Counted from the first letter of the stretch, positions 7,701-16,056 are shown. The stretch is 64,000 nt of DNA from Blastococcus xanthinilyticus (GCF_008124835.1 NZ_VNHW01000001.1:248001-312000), one strand, 5' to 3'. Made by a program: numbers and translations. The notes: a model not told the origin generated them from the sequence alone.

Positions 7701-8307
7701 ATGGCGGAGCTTCTCGTCGACTTCATCACCTCCCTCGACGGCTACGCAGCGGGAGAGGGCTGGCCCGGGTCCTGGGCCCTCGATGACCCAGGACTACCTG
7801 GCTCGGCTCGCCGAGCAGCCCGAGGCCATCTACCTGATGGGAGCGAACACCTACCGGCTGATGTCGGGCTTCGCTACGGGGGAAGTCCCGGATGGTCAAG
7901 CTGTCTTCAGGCCAGAGGAAGAGGCGTCCGTCCACGAGCTCATGCAGGCATCCAAGGTGGTGTTCTCCTCCTCGCTCGAGGAGCCACTGGCGCGGGCCAA
8001 CTGCACGCTCGTCCGCGAGGACGCCGTCGAAGCGGTCCGCGCCATGAAGGAGAACAGCTCCGGGCTCCTCAGCACGATCGGCAGTCTCAGCCTGTGCCGG
8101 TCTCTGCTCGAGGCCGGACTCGTCGACCGCTTCCGGGTCGGGATGTTCCCGGTGATCACCGGGGCCACGGGCGAGGAGCGCATCTACGACGGCCACCCGG
8201 ACCGCGCCCGCGAGATGATCGAGCACCGAACCTTCGACGGCGGCATCCAGCTGCTCGAGTACAAGCCACGCGTGCTCGACCACCCGCCGCTCGGCGCCCC
8301 TGCGTGA
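7701..8307 (+). pseudogene. RibD/DHFR-like reductase, frameshifted
   Basis: The ATG at 7701 (AAAGGGA ribosome-binding site) opens MAELLVDFITSLDGYAAGEG, the classic start of the bacterial 'dihydrofolate reductase family' (RibD C-terminal fold). Near 7783 the frame breaks, and the rest continues in the next frame from TQDYLARLAEQPEAIYLMGANTYRLMSG through GLLSTIGSLSLCRSLLEAGLVDRF and GMFPVITG to the stop at 8307. The pieces add up to the ~200 residues normal for the family. One indel separates it from being intact, so it may be a recent pseudogene or a sequencing error. It sits among other broken genes, which favours real decay. Confidence 0.75.
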
Positions 8308-8381
8308 CGTTGCCCCTGGCTCCCCGCGGCTGGCCCCACGCTCGAGCCCGGCGCGAGGAAGGTTCGTCGGCTTCGAGGACC

Positions 8382-8387
8382 TAGGGT
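8382..8387 (+). promoter_or_regulatory. -10 box of a leaderless quinone oxidoreductase transcript
   Basis: TAGGGT, 6 nt, then ATG at 8394, with no ribosome-binding site. The same promoter-plus-start arrangement is preserved in the broken copy at 6302-6314. Confidence 0.6.
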
Positions 8388-8393
8388 CGCGAC

Positions 8394-9365
8394 ATGCGTG
8401 CCGTGCAGATCACCCGCTTCGGCGGCCCCGAGGTCCTGGACATCGTCGACGTCCCCGAGCCGGAGGCCGGCCCCGGCCAGAAGGTCTACGACGTCTCCAC
8501 CGCCGGCGTGAACTACGCCGACACCCACCAGATCGAGAACTCCTACCTGGCGGCGCAGCAGCTCCCGCTGGTGCCCGGCGCGGAGTTCGTCGGCACCCCG
8601 GTCGGAGGCGGGCAGCGGGTCGTCGGCCTGCTGGACGGCGGCGGTTACGCCGAGAAGGTCGCCGCCAACGACGTCCTCACCTGGCCGGTGCCCGACGGGG
8701 TCAGCGACGAGCAGGCCCTGTCGCTGGTGCTGCAGGGCACCACCGCCTGGCACCTGCTGCGCACCAGCGCGCACCTCGCCGAGGGCGAGTCGGTGGTGGT
8801 CATCGCCGGGGCAGGAGGCGTCGGATCGCTCGCCGTCCAGCTGGCCCGCCGCTGGGGCGCCGGCCGGGTCATCGCCACCGCCTCCAGCCCGGAGAAGCGG
8901 GAGCTTGCCGAGAGCCTCGGCGCGCACGCGACGGTCGACCCGGCGCTCGCCGACGGCGACCCGAAGGCCTTCACCGGCGCGCTGCGCGAGGCCAACGGCG
9001 GGAAGCCGGTCGACATCGTGCTGGAGATGACCGGCGGGAACGTCTTCGCCGGGTCGCTGTCGGCGCTGGCCCCGTTCGGGCGGCTGGTCGCCTACGGCAT
9101 GGCCGCCCGCACCGAGACGAAGGCCGTGCCCCCGGGCGCGCTCATGCAGCGCAGCCGGGCGGTCATCGGCTTCTGGCTGGCCCACTGCATGGCCCGCCCG
9201 CAGATGCTCGACGCCGCGATGACCGACCTGCTGCAGCAGGTCGCCGACGGACAGCTGCACCCGGTCATCGGGGGCCGCTACCCGCTGTCGGAGGTCCGCC
9301 GGGCGCACGAGGACCTGCTGGCCCGCCGCACCACCGGCAAGCTCGTCCTCGACCCGGCCCGCTGA
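8394..9365 (+). CDS. Zinc-independent MDR alcohol dehydrogenase / NADPH:quinone oxidoreductase
   Basis: A 323-residue medium-chain dehydrogenase. The N-terminal GroES-like domain carries the QOR-type GVNYADTHQIENSYL. The Rossmann domain holds VVIAGAGGVGSLAVQLARRWGAGRVIATASS (about 138-170), with a GxGxxG-like AGAGGVG. The C-terminal region LSEVRRAHEDLLARRTTGKLVLDP is the usual end of the family. The cysteines and histidines that bind zinc in true alcohol dehydrogenases are absent. Such enzymes reduce quinones or enones with NADPH. It is monocistronic, with a leaderless promoter, and a truncated paralogue lies 2 kb upstream. Immediately downstream is the first copy of the twin-hairpin element. 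Confidence 0.9.
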   Translation: MRAVQITRFGGPEVLDIVDVPEPEAGPGQKVYDVSTAGVNYADTHQIENSYLAAQQLPLVPGAEFVGTPVGGGQRVVGLLDGGGYAEKVAANDVLTWPVPDGVSDEQALSLVLQGTTAWHLLRTSAHLAEGESVVVIAGAGGVGSLAVQLARRWGAGRVIATASSPEKRELAESLGAHATVDPALADGDPKAFTGALREANGGKPVDIVLEMTGGNVFAGSLSALAPFGRLVAYGMAARTETKAVPPGALMQRSRAVIGFWLAHCMARPQMLDAAMTDLLQQVADGQLHPVIGGRYPLSEVRRAHEDLLARRTTGKLVLDPAR

Positions 9366-9382
9366 CGTAGGGCTGGTTGTCG

Positions 9383-9480
9383 CGCCGAGTGGGCCCCGGA
9401 GGGGTCCGCGCAGGCGCGACGCTGCGGCTCCGCACGACGGGGGGACGGCACGTGGCCGCGGTGTCGCCCGGAGGGCGACG
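9383..9480 (+). repeat. Twin GGA-hairpin element, copy 1
   Basis: Hairpin 1 is GGGCCCC (9391-9397), loop GGA, GGGGTCC (9401-9407), with one G-T(U) wobble. Hairpin 2 is GTCGCCC (9463-9469), loop GGA, GGGCGAC (9473-9479). Between them are a weaker CGCAG/CTGCG stem (9409-9426) and the conserved GGACGGCACGTGGCCGCGG. It fills the gap between the quinone oxidoreductase stop and the convergent VWA gene stop at 9484. The same architecture recurs at 31255-31352 and, reversed, at 42984-43078. Function is unknown; it could be a structured RNA, a REP-like palindrome or a terminator. Confidence 0.75.
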
Positions 9481-9483
9481 GGG

Positions 9484-10440
9484 TCACAGCAGGCGGCTGG
9501 TCCAGAGCAGGCTGAGGACGGCGCCGAGCAGCACCACGACCACGCCCGCCCGCACGAACCACGGGCTGATGTCCTGCGGCTCGGTCGTGTAGCCGATCTG
9601 GCTGCCGAGGTCCTCGTACACCTGCTCCAGCTCCTCGAGGCTGGCCGCCTCGCTGTAGCTGCCCCCGGTCTGCTGCGCCAGCTCCTCGAGGCTCGCCCGG
9701 TCGACCGGCACCGGCACCTGCTCGCCGTCGATGTCGAGGGTTCCGTAGTCGGTGCCGAAGGCGATCGTGGACACCGGGACGCCGGCGGCGCGGGCCGCCT
9801 CGATCGCCTGCGTCTCGTCGCGGCCCACGGTGTTGAAGCCGTCGGAGAGCAGCACGATCCGCGCCGGGGGCGCCTCCTCGCCGCTGCTCTCCAGCCGCGA
9901 CTGGAAGTTCTCGATCGCCGACAGCGAGGTGAAGACGGCCTCCCCGATGGCGGTGGCCTCGGCCAGGTCGAGGTTTTCTATGGCGGTCGCCACCTGCGCC
10001 CGGTCGGTGGTCGGCGGCACCACGGTGGTGGCGGTGCCGGCGAAGGTCACCAGCCCCAGGTTGATCCGCTCGGGCAGCACGTCGACGAAGTCGACGGCGG
10101 CCCGCTGCATGGCCTGGAACCGGGAGGGCTCCACGTCCCGGGCCTCCATCGACAGCGAGACGTCCACCGCCATCACGACGGTCGCCTTCTCGCGCGGCAC
10201 GCGCACCTCGGTGCTGGGCACCGCCAGCGACACGACCAGCGTGGCCAGGCCGAGGGCCACGATGCCGAAGGCGAGATGCCGCTTCCACCCGGGCCGCTTC
10301 GGCACCAGGGTGCCGAGCAGCGCCACGTTGGTGAAGCGGGCGGCGTAGGCCTTGCGGCGCAGCTGCAGCACCACGTACACCGCGACGAGCGCGGCGACCA
10401 CGAGCAGGGCCAGCAGCCACCACGGGGACTGGAACGTCAT
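9484..10440 (-). CDS. VWA-domain membrane protein (BatA-like)
   Basis: A 318-residue protein with two N-terminal transmembrane helices (WLLALLVVAALVAVYVVL; AFGIVALGLATLVVSLAV), a von Willebrand A domain (about 85-270) and a C-terminal helix (FVRAGVVVVLLGAVLSLLW). The metal-ion-dependent adhesion site is intact: DVSLSM (DxSxS) near residue 92-97, a Thr in the loop VTFAGTATT, and Asp in LLSDGFN. BatA-like proteins work with MoxR ATPases and DUF58 proteins in envelope stress or protein maturation. The order moxR-DUF58-VWA is preserved, with ATGA overlaps. The partner client is not evident. Confidence 0.88.
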   Translation of the reverse strand: MTFQSPWWLLALLVVAALVAVYVVLQLRRKAYAARFTNVALLGTLVPKRPGWKRHLAFGIVALGLATLVVSLAVPSTEVRVPREKATVVMAVDVSLSMEARDVEPSRFQAMQRAAVDFVDVLPERINLGLVTFAGTATTVVPPTTDRAQVATAIENLDLAEATAIGEAVFTSLSAIENFQSRLESSGEEAPPARIVLLSDGFNTVGRDETQAIEAARAAGVPVSTIAFGTDYGTLDIDGEQVPVPVDRASLEELAQQTGGSYSEAASLEELEQVYEDLGSQIGYTTEPQDISPWFVRAGVVVVLLGAVLSLLWTSRLL

Positions 10441-11468
10441 CGGGAGGCCCCTCCACTGCCGGCACGCCGGCGATCGGCGACGAAGCGGACGACGTCCATG
10501 AGCCAGTCACGGTCGGTCCGCAGTTGCAGGTGGCCGGCGCCGGCGCGGCGCAGGGCGGCGGCGACGTCGGCGCGCTGGGCGGCGGCGGCCACGGCGTAGC
10601 GGGCGCGCACCGCCGCGTCGCCGGTGGGCACCTCGAGCAGCTCCCCGCTCTCGGGGTCCACCACGGTCAGCAGCCCGACGTCGGGCAGCTCCAGCTCGCG
10701 GGGGTCGACGACCTCGATGGCCAGCAGCTCGTGCCGGGTGCCGAGCGCCCGCAGCGGGCGTTCCCAGTCGCTGTCGCCGAGGAAGTCGGAGACCACCACG
10801 ACCAGCCCCCTCCGGCGCTCCGGCCGGCGCAGCGTCTCCAGCGCGTCGGCCAGGTCACCGCGGCGGCCGCTCTCCGCCCGCGGCGTCGCCACCACCGACC
10901 GGAGCAGCCGCTCGGCGGCGATCCGGCCGGGCAGCGCCGGGTAGCGGTCCACCCGCTCCCCCGTGGTGACGACGGCGCCGAGCCGGTTGCCGCCGTGCAC
11001 GGTCAGGTGCCCGACCGCCGCCAGCCCGGCGATGGCCAGGTCGCGCTTCTGGCAGTTCGCGGTGCCGAAGTCGAGGCTCGCGGACAGGTCGACGACCGCC
11101 CACGTCTCCAGCTCGCGGTCGGCGATCGTCTCCCGGACGTGCGGCACCTGGGTGCGCGCGGTGACCGGCCAGTCCATCCGCCGGACGTCGTCGCCGGGGT
11201 GGTAGGTCCGCGAGTCACCGGCCTCGCTGCCCGAACCGGGGACCAGGCCCAGGTGGTCGCCCTGGAGCAGCCCGTCCAGCCGGCGGCGGACGGTGAGCTC
11301 CAGCCGCCGCAGCAGGACGTCGGCCGGGCCGTCGGTGAAGCGCGGCGGCGCGCCGTCGTCCCCGTCGCGGTCGGTCGCCGACCCCGGCGTCGCCGGGTGC
11401 AGCAGCAGCCCGGGGTGCTCGGCTGCGACCGGGGGCGGCTCCTCCTCCCGGCGACGTCGGCCGATCAC
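10437..11468 (-). CDS. DUF58 domain protein
   Basis: A 343-residue protein. The DUF58 signature lies at about 95-130 (GSEAGDSRTYHPGDDVRRMDWPVTART), with the characteristic R-x-Y-x-x-G-D-D-V-R-x-I-D-W motif. A degenerate VWA-like half follows (AVVDLSASLDFG). It lacks a signal peptide. DUF58 proteins are encoded with MoxR AAA+ ATPases and VWA proteins and are thought to bridge the two; the biochemistry is unresolved. Its stop overlaps the VWA gene start, and its own start overlaps the MoxR stop, so the three are one tightly coupled operon. Confidence 0.88.
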   Translation of the reverse strand: MIGRRRREEEPPPVAAEHPGLLLHPATPGSATDRDGDDGAPPRFTDGPADVLLRRLELTVRRRLDGLLQGDHLGLVPGSGSEAGDSRTYHPGDDVRRMDWPVTARTQVPHVRETIADRELETWAVVDLSASLDFGTANCQKRDLAIAGLAAVGHLTVHGGNRLGAVVTTGERVDRYPALPGRIAAERLLRSVVATPRAESGRRGDLADALETLRRPERRRGLVVVVSDFLGDSDWERPLRALGTRHELLAIEVVDPRELELPDVGLLTVVDPESGELLEVPTGDAAVRARYAVAAAAQRADVAAALRRAGAGHLQLRTDRDWLMDVVRFVADRRRAGSGGASR

Positions 11469-12712
11469 GCCTGCTGCGGCCCGGGCGCGTGCCCGTTGCT
11501 GCTGCCCGGCCCGCCGGCGGCGGTGCTGCCGTAGCCGCTGTGCCCCTGCGGGCCGCCGTTCCCCCAGGCGCCCTGCGGCGGGGGCACGGCGCCCGGCGGC
11601 ATGCCCTGCGGCGGACCGTAGAACGGGCCGGCCGGCACCGACGGCCCGCCCGCACCGCCGGGCCCGCTGCCGTTCGCGCCCTGTCGCGGCGCCACCTGCG
11701 GCAGCGGCACGGTCTGGACGATGCGCTTCACGATGTGGTCGGCCGGCACGCCGTCGGCCAGCGCGTCGTAGGAGAGCACCAGCCGGTGCCGGAGCACGTC
11801 GGCGGTCACGTCGAGGACGTCCTGGGGCAGCACGTAGTCCCGGCCGCGCACCAGGGCCAGGGCCCGGCTGGCCGCGATGAGCCCCAGCGACGCACGCGGG
11901 CTGGCGCCGTAGGACACCCAGCTCGCGACGTCCTCCATGCCGTGGTCACGCGGTGCCCGCGTGGCCAGCACCAGGCGGACCACGTAGTCGACCAGCGCGT
12001 GGTGCACGAACACCTGCGAGGCGGTCTTCTGCAGCCGGCGCAGCTCGTCGGGCCCCAGGACCGTCTCGGCCACCGGGGGCTCGGAGCCCATCCGGTAGAT
12101 GATCTCCCGCTCCTCCTCGGCGCTCGGGTAGTCGACGAGCACCTTCATGAGGAAGCGGTCGCGCTGGGCCTCGGGCAGCGGGTAGACGCCCTCGGACTCG
12201 ATCGGGTTCTGGGTGGCCAGCACCAGGAACGGGTTCGGCAGCGGGTGGGTGACCCCGCCGATCGAGACCTGCCGCTCGGCCATGACCTCCAGCAGCGCCG
12301 ACTGCACCTTCGCCGGCGCGCGGTTGATCTCGTCGGTCAGGACGAAGTTGGCGAAGACCGGGCCGAGCTCGGTGTCGAAGGCGTCCTGCCCGGCCTTGTA
12401 GATGCGGGTGCCGATGATGTCCGCGGGCACCAGGTCGGGGGTGAACTGCAGGCGGGAGAACGTGCCGCCGACGACGGTCGCCAGCGTCTCGACGGCCAGC
12501 GTCTTGGCCACCCCGGGCACGCCCTCGAGGAGCACGTGCCCCCGGGCGAGCAGCGCGACGAGCATCCGCTCCACCAGCCGGTCCTGCCCGACGATGACCC
12601 GCTTGATCTCGAACAGGACCCGTTCCAGGCGGGCGGCGTCGACCGCGGGCGGCACCGGCGCCTGGGGCCGGCCGGACGCGCTCTCGATCGGGGTGCTGGC
12701 AGCGCTGGACAC
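11465..12712 (-). CDS. MoxR-family AAA+ ATPase with proline/glycine-rich tail
   Basis: A 415-residue MoxR ATPase: Walker A LEGVPGVAKTLAVE (about 60-70), Walker B ANFVLTDEINRAP (about 125-135), sensor 1 in VLATQNPIESEG, and an arginine-finger region LPEAQRDRFLMK. After about residue 330 the conserved lid ends and a low-complexity tail of ~75 residues rich in Gly, Pro and Gln runs to the C-terminus (for example GNGGPQGHSGYGSTAAGGPG). The canonical enzyme is ~330 residues, so the tail is an extension that may mediate contacts or condensation (inference). MoxR proteins act as chaperones for metal-centre or cell-surface protein maturation. It is the first gene of the moxR-DUF58-VWA operon; the GTG start has an AGGGAG site upstream. 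Confidence 0.9.
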   Translation of the reverse strand: MSSAASTPIESASGRPQAPVPPAVDAARLERVLFEIKRVIVGQDRLVERMLVALLARGHVLLEGVPGVAKTLAVETLATVVGGTFSRLQFTPDLVPADIIGTRIYKAGQDAFDTELGPVFANFVLTDEINRAPAKVQSALLEVMAERQVSIGGVTHPLPNPFLVLATQNPIESEGVYPLPEAQRDRFLMKVLVDYPSAEEEREIIYRMGSEPPVAETVLGPDELRRLQKTASQVFVHHALVDYVVRLVLATRAPRDHGMEDVASWVSYGASPRASLGLIAASRALALVRGRDYVLPQDVLDVTADVLRHRLVLSYDALADGVPADHIVKRIVQTVPLPQVAPRQGANGSGPGGAGGPSVPAGPFYGPPQGMPPGAVPPPQGAWGNGGPQGHSGYGSTAAGGPGSSNGHAPGPQQA

Positions 12713-12921
12713 GTGACTCCCTGGTCGTGCCGAGCCGCGACCGCCCGGTACGGGCGAGTCTCGACGGGGCGGTGTCGTCCCGGCCCCTCGCCCAGTGTCC
12801 TACACGGATGCACCGGTTGCTCCCGCCCCGGGAAGGCGCCGCATCGGCGCACCGGAACCGTCGTCCACAGGCGCCCGCGCACCCCTGCCCGACGGCGTCG
12901 GCGACTGCTAGCCTGACGAGT

Positions 12922-12997
12922 GCGTCGGGCAGCTCCCCCCGTGGCTGCCCGACGCCTCAACGTCCGGCCCCGGTCGCGCTCGAGCTCGCGGACCGGG
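12922..12997 (+). ncRNA. 6C-like small RNA candidate
   Basis: A perfect 12-bp stem (12922-12933 with 12944-12955) encloses the loop TCCCCCCGTG, which contains six consecutive C. A -10 box TAGCCT at 12909-12914 places the start of transcription right at the base of this hairpin. A second hairpin (12969-12997, CCCGGTC/GACCGGG plus an inner GCG/CGC) could terminate the RNA. Actinobacterial 6C RNAs are defined by hairpins with loops of six or more C; here only the first loop fits, so this is a 6C-like candidate. No open frame competes in the gap between the moxR start (12712) and the NlpC/P60 stop (13005). Confidence 0.5.
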
Positions 12998-13004
12998 CGC
13001 CGCC

Positions 13005-14360
13005 TCAGCCGGTGGGCCGGACCGCCCCGAAGTAGTCCGAGCCGAACCACATGGCCGACACCTTCACCACGTCGCCGCTCTCGGGAGCCTGGACGACCGT
13101 GCCGTCCCCGAGGTACAGCGCCACGTGGTAGATCGACTCGTGCGAGGTGCCCGACCCCCAGAACACCAGGTCGCCGGCGCGCAGGTCGGCGCGCGCGACG
13201 GTGCGGTGGCGGAAGCGGTCGTACTGCTCCCGGCTCGTGCCACCGATCCGGATGCCGGCCCGCGCGTACGCGTACTCGGTGAGGCCGGAGCAGTCGAAGC
13301 CCCAGATGGCGGTGTCCGGCGGGATGCCGTAGCCGGGGCCGTTGCTCCCACCGCCGCCCCAGCTGTAGGGCAGGCCGCGCTGGCCCATCGCCGCGTCGAT
13401 GGCGGTCTGCACCGCCGACTCCGACGGCGCCCCGACCGTCGTGGGCACGGGGGCGGGCGTACTGCCACCCCCGGAGCCCCCGTTCGGGGTGGTGCTGGTG
13501 GAGCCGCCCCCCGATGCGGAAGGGCCGCCCGGCGTCGTCGAGCCGGAACCACCGGAGGGCGCCGGCGGCGCGATGGGTGCCGGGCTCGGCGCCGCCTCGG
13601 CGACGGCCCGGGCCGCCGCCAGCTCGCCGAACTCGGCCTCGGCGGCGGCGAGCGTCTGCTCGACCCGCTCCTGCTGCTCGGCCACGGCCGCCGTCTGCTG
13701 GCGCGCGGCGATCTCCTGCCCCTGAGCCACCTGCAGCTGCACGGCGGCCTGCTCCTGGAGCCGGCCGGCCTCATCGGCGGCGCCGGTGGCCTGGGCATCG
13801 GCGGCGGTCGCCTGCTGCTCCAGCACGGCCAGCCGGCCGACGACGTCGACCCGGTGCGTGCCCGCGGCCTCCAGCAGGCTGGCCCGCTCGATCAGCTCGG
13901 CCGGCCCGCCGGAGCTCATGAGCGCCGTGATGGCCGGCGCGGTGCTGCCCTCCATGTAGCTGCGCCGGGCGAAGCCCACGACCTCGGCCCGCCCGGCGGC
14001 CAGCTCCGCCTGCGCCGCGACGACGGCCGCCTGCGCCGCGGCCGCGGCCGCCTGGGCGGCCTCGAGGGCCACCCGCGTCTCCTCGTAGTCCTGCAGCGCG
14101 ATCTGCGCGGCCTGGCCGGCCCGCGCCGCCTCGTCGGCGGCGGCGGCCAGCTCGGCGGCCAGCCGCCCGACCTCGGCGGCGGCGGCGTCGCGCGCTTCCT
14201 GCGCGGCGGCCACCTCGGCGTCGCTCGGCGCGGCCGCGGCCACCCCCGGTGCGAGGCCCAGCAGCACCAGGGCCGCGATCCCCGTCCCGGCCCCGCGCAG
14301 CACCCACCGGGGGGTCCCGTGGCTGCCCCGGCCCCGTGCGTTCCGCGATGCGATGCCCAC
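13005..14360 (-). CDS. Secreted NlpC/P60 peptidoglycan endopeptidase (RipA-like)
   Basis: The GTG start at 14360 is set by a GGGAGGT ribosome-binding site 7 nt upstream (14368-14374); a longer frame to 14396 is less likely. The 451-residue product has a signal peptide (hydrophobic GIAALVLLGLAPGVAAAA), a long Ala/Glu/Gln coiled coil (about 40-240), a Gly/Ser/Thr/Pro linker (about 250-310) and a C-terminal NlpC/P60 domain. Catalytic Cys357 is in FDCSG and His412 in YHVALYLGDG; the third polar residue appears to be Gln in VQAPESG, where many members have His. The coiled coil plus NlpC layout matches RipA-type D,L-endopeptidases that cleave peptide stems at the septum. Confidence 0.92.
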   Translation of the reverse strand: MGIASRNARGRGSHGTPRWVLRGAGTGIAALVLLGLAPGVAAAAPSDAEVAAAQEARDAAAAEVGRLAAELAAAADEAARAGQAAQIALQDYEETRVALEAAQAAAAAAQAAVVAAQAELAAGRAEVVGFARRSYMEGSTAPAITALMSSGGPAELIERASLLEAAGTHRVDVVGRLAVLEQQATAADAQATGAADEAGRLQEQAAVQLQVAQGQEIAARQQTAAVAEQQERVEQTLAAAEAEFGELAAARAVAEAAPSPAPIAPPAPSGGSGSTTPGGPSASGGGSTSTTPNGGSGGGSTPAPVPTTVGAPSESAVQTAIDAAMGQRGLPYSWGGGGSNGPGYGIPPDTAIWGFDCSGLTEYAYARAGIRIGGTSREQYDRFRHRTVARADLRAGDLVFWGSGTSHESIYHVALYLGDGTVVQAPESGDVVKVSAMWFGSDYFGAVRPTG

Positions 14361-14473
14361 GTACCGACCTCCCGGCGCGCTCCCGTCAGGGGGCACGCGC
14401 AGTCTCCGCTCGGGACGCCGCAGCGGCGCCCATCGGAGCCAGCAACGGCGGGTGCGCGGCCCGGCTTGACCGC

Positions 14474-14497
14474 GGCCTCACCCCGGAGGGTGAGGCC
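14474..14497 (-). terminator. Terminator hairpin downstream of the acyl-CoA ligase
   Basis: A perfect 10-bp stem (14474-14483 with 14488-14497, GGCCTCACCC) with a 4-nt loop, 24 nt past the ligase stop and well before the NlpC/P60 start at 14360. Confidence 0.65.
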
Positions 14498-14520
14498 ACG
14501 ACCCCGGGCCGCCGGGTGCG

Positions 14521-16056
14521 CTAGTTGACCTGGCGCTCGGAGCCGGCCCAGAAGTCCTGCCGCAGCTTGAACTTCTGGATCTTCCCGGTCGCCGTGCGGG
14601 CCAGCTGGTCGCGGAACTCGACGCGCTTGGGCGCCTTGTACCCGGCCAGCCGCGCCTTGCAGTGGGCGATGATGTCGGTCTCGCTCGCCTGCTCGCCCTC
14701 CGCGAGCACCACGATGGCGGTGACCATCTCCCCCCACTTCTCGTCGGGGATGCCGATGACCGCGACCTCGGCCACCGCGGGATGGCTGAAGACGACGTCC
14801 TCCACCTCGATCGAGGAGACGTTCTCCCCGCCGGTGATGATCACGTCCTTCTTGCGGTCGGAGATGCTGACGTAGCCCTCCTCGTCGATGCTGCCGCCGT
14901 CGCCGGTGTGGAACCAGCCGTCCTCCAGCGCCTCGGCCGAGGCGTCGGGGTTCTCCCAGTAGCCGGCCAGCACGGTGTTGCTGCGCGCCAGCACCTCGCC
15001 GGTGTCGCTCACCGACATCCGGGTGCCGATCGACGGCGCGCCGGCGCGGGACAGCCGCCGGGCGCGCTCCTCGGCGTCGAGGTCGTCGTACTCGGCGCGC
15101 GGGCGGTTGATCGTGAGCAGCGGCGCGGTCTCGGTGAGGCCGTAGATCTGGTTGAACTCCCACCCGAGCTCGGCCTCGACGCGCGCAATGGTCCGCGACG
15201 GCGGCGGCGCACCGGCGACGATGATCCGCACCCGGTCGCGGCCGGGGATCTCCCCGTCCCAGTCGGCGGCCGCCTCCAGCACCGCGTTCCAGACCGCCGG
15301 CGCCCCGGCCATCACCGTCACCCCGTGCTGGTCCACCCGGCGCAGGATCTCCGCGCCGTCGATCTTGCGGATCACCACCTGCCGGGCCCCGACGCCGGCC
15401 ATGGAGTACGGCAGCCCCCAGCCGTTGCAGTGGAACATCGGCAGCGTGTGCATGTAGACGTCGCGGTCGCTGATCTGCATGTGCATGCCGAAGGTGACGG
15501 CGTTGACCCAGATGTTGCGGTGGGTCATCTGCACCCCCTTGGGCCGCGCCGTCGTTCCGCTCGTGTAGTTGATCGTCGCGGTCGCGTCCTCGTCGGGGTC
15601 CGACCACGGCCGCGGCTCGCGGTCGTTCCGGAGCAGCTGCTCGTACTCCTCCCCCGTGCCGAACCGGTGCTCGGCGCGCACACCCTTGAGCGAGGTCTCC
15701 AGCTCGGGGTCGACGAGCAGCACCCGCGCGCCGGAGTGCCCGACGATGTACTCCACCTCCTCCGGCTGCAGGCGGAAGTTGATCGGCACCGCCACCCGGC
15801 CCGACGACGGCACCGCGAGCAGCAGCTCGAGCAGCCGGGCGGAGTTGTGGCTGACGATCGCCACCCGCTCCCCCTCGGCGATGCCGAGCTCGTCGAGCCC
15901 GGCCTGCAGGGCGCGGCCCCGCCGGGCGACCTCGCGGTAGGTGACGTCGCCGAGCGAGGGCGCGGGCTGCGCCGGCTCGTCGACGATGCCGACGCGGTCG
16001 CCGTAGACGAGCTCGGCGCGGTCGAGGAAGTCGCGACTGGTGAGGGGCACGCGCAT
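14521..16056 (-). CDS. Fatty-acid/aromatic acid-CoA ligase (AMP-forming)
   Basis: A 511-residue ANL-superfamily ligase. The P-loop motif YTSGTTARPKGV is near 165-176, the adenine-binding GLTETAP near 300, HTGDGGSIDEEGY near 382-393, the hinge DRKKDVIITGGENVSS, and the catalytic lysine in ATGKIQKFKLR near the C-terminus. It activates a carboxylic acid to the acyl-AMP and then the CoA thioester; the substrate is not determinable, medium/long-chain fatty acid being commonest. A -10 box TAGCGT lies 58 bp upstream. It is downstream of, and co-oriented with, a LuxR regulator. Confidence 0.9.
   Translation of the reverse strand: MRVPLTSRDFLDRAELVYGDRVGIVDEPAQPAPSLGDVTYREVARRGRALQAGLDELGIAEGERVAIVSHNSARLLELLLAVPSSGRVAVPINFRLQPEEVEYIVGHSGARVLLVDPELETSLKGVRAEHRFGTGEEYEQLLRNDREPRPWSDPDEDATATINYTSGTTARPKGVQMTHRNIWVNAVTFGMHMQISDRDVYMHTLPMFHCNGWGLPYSMAGVGARQVVIRKIDGAEILRRVDQHGVTVMAGAPAVWNAVLEAAADWDGEIPGRDRVRIIVAGAPPPSRTIARVEAELGWEFNQIYGLTETAPLLTINRPRAEYDDLDAEERARRLSRAGAPSIGTRMSVSDTGEVLARSNTVLAGYWENPDASAEALEDGWFHTGDGGSIDEEGYVSISDRKKDVIITGGENVSSIEVEDVVFSHPAVAEVAVIGIPDEKWGEMVTAIVVLAEGEQASETDIIAHCKARLAGYKAPKRVEFRDQLARTATGKIQKFKLRQDFWAGSERQVN

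Noticed and set aside
7397..7729. Minus-strand frame with natural-looking segments between the hydrolase remnant and the DHFR-like gene
   Set aside because: No ribosome-binding site, it overlaps the DHFR-like start in antisense, and it has no recognisable family; could be an old remnant but cannot be supported.
14474..14497. Hairpin with CGGA loop considered as a further copy of the twin-hairpin element
   Set aside because: The stem is 10 bp, single, and lacks the GGCACGTGG core; better explained as the ligase terminator.
548..15607. Many long open frames antisense to or overlapping confident genes (e.g. 739-1962, 1206-2573 upstream part, 13125-14528, 14662-17403)
   Set aside because: At this GC content all six frames stay open. 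These translations are Arg/Pro/Gly/Ala/His-rich, lack domains and start signals, and overlap genes with clear motifs.
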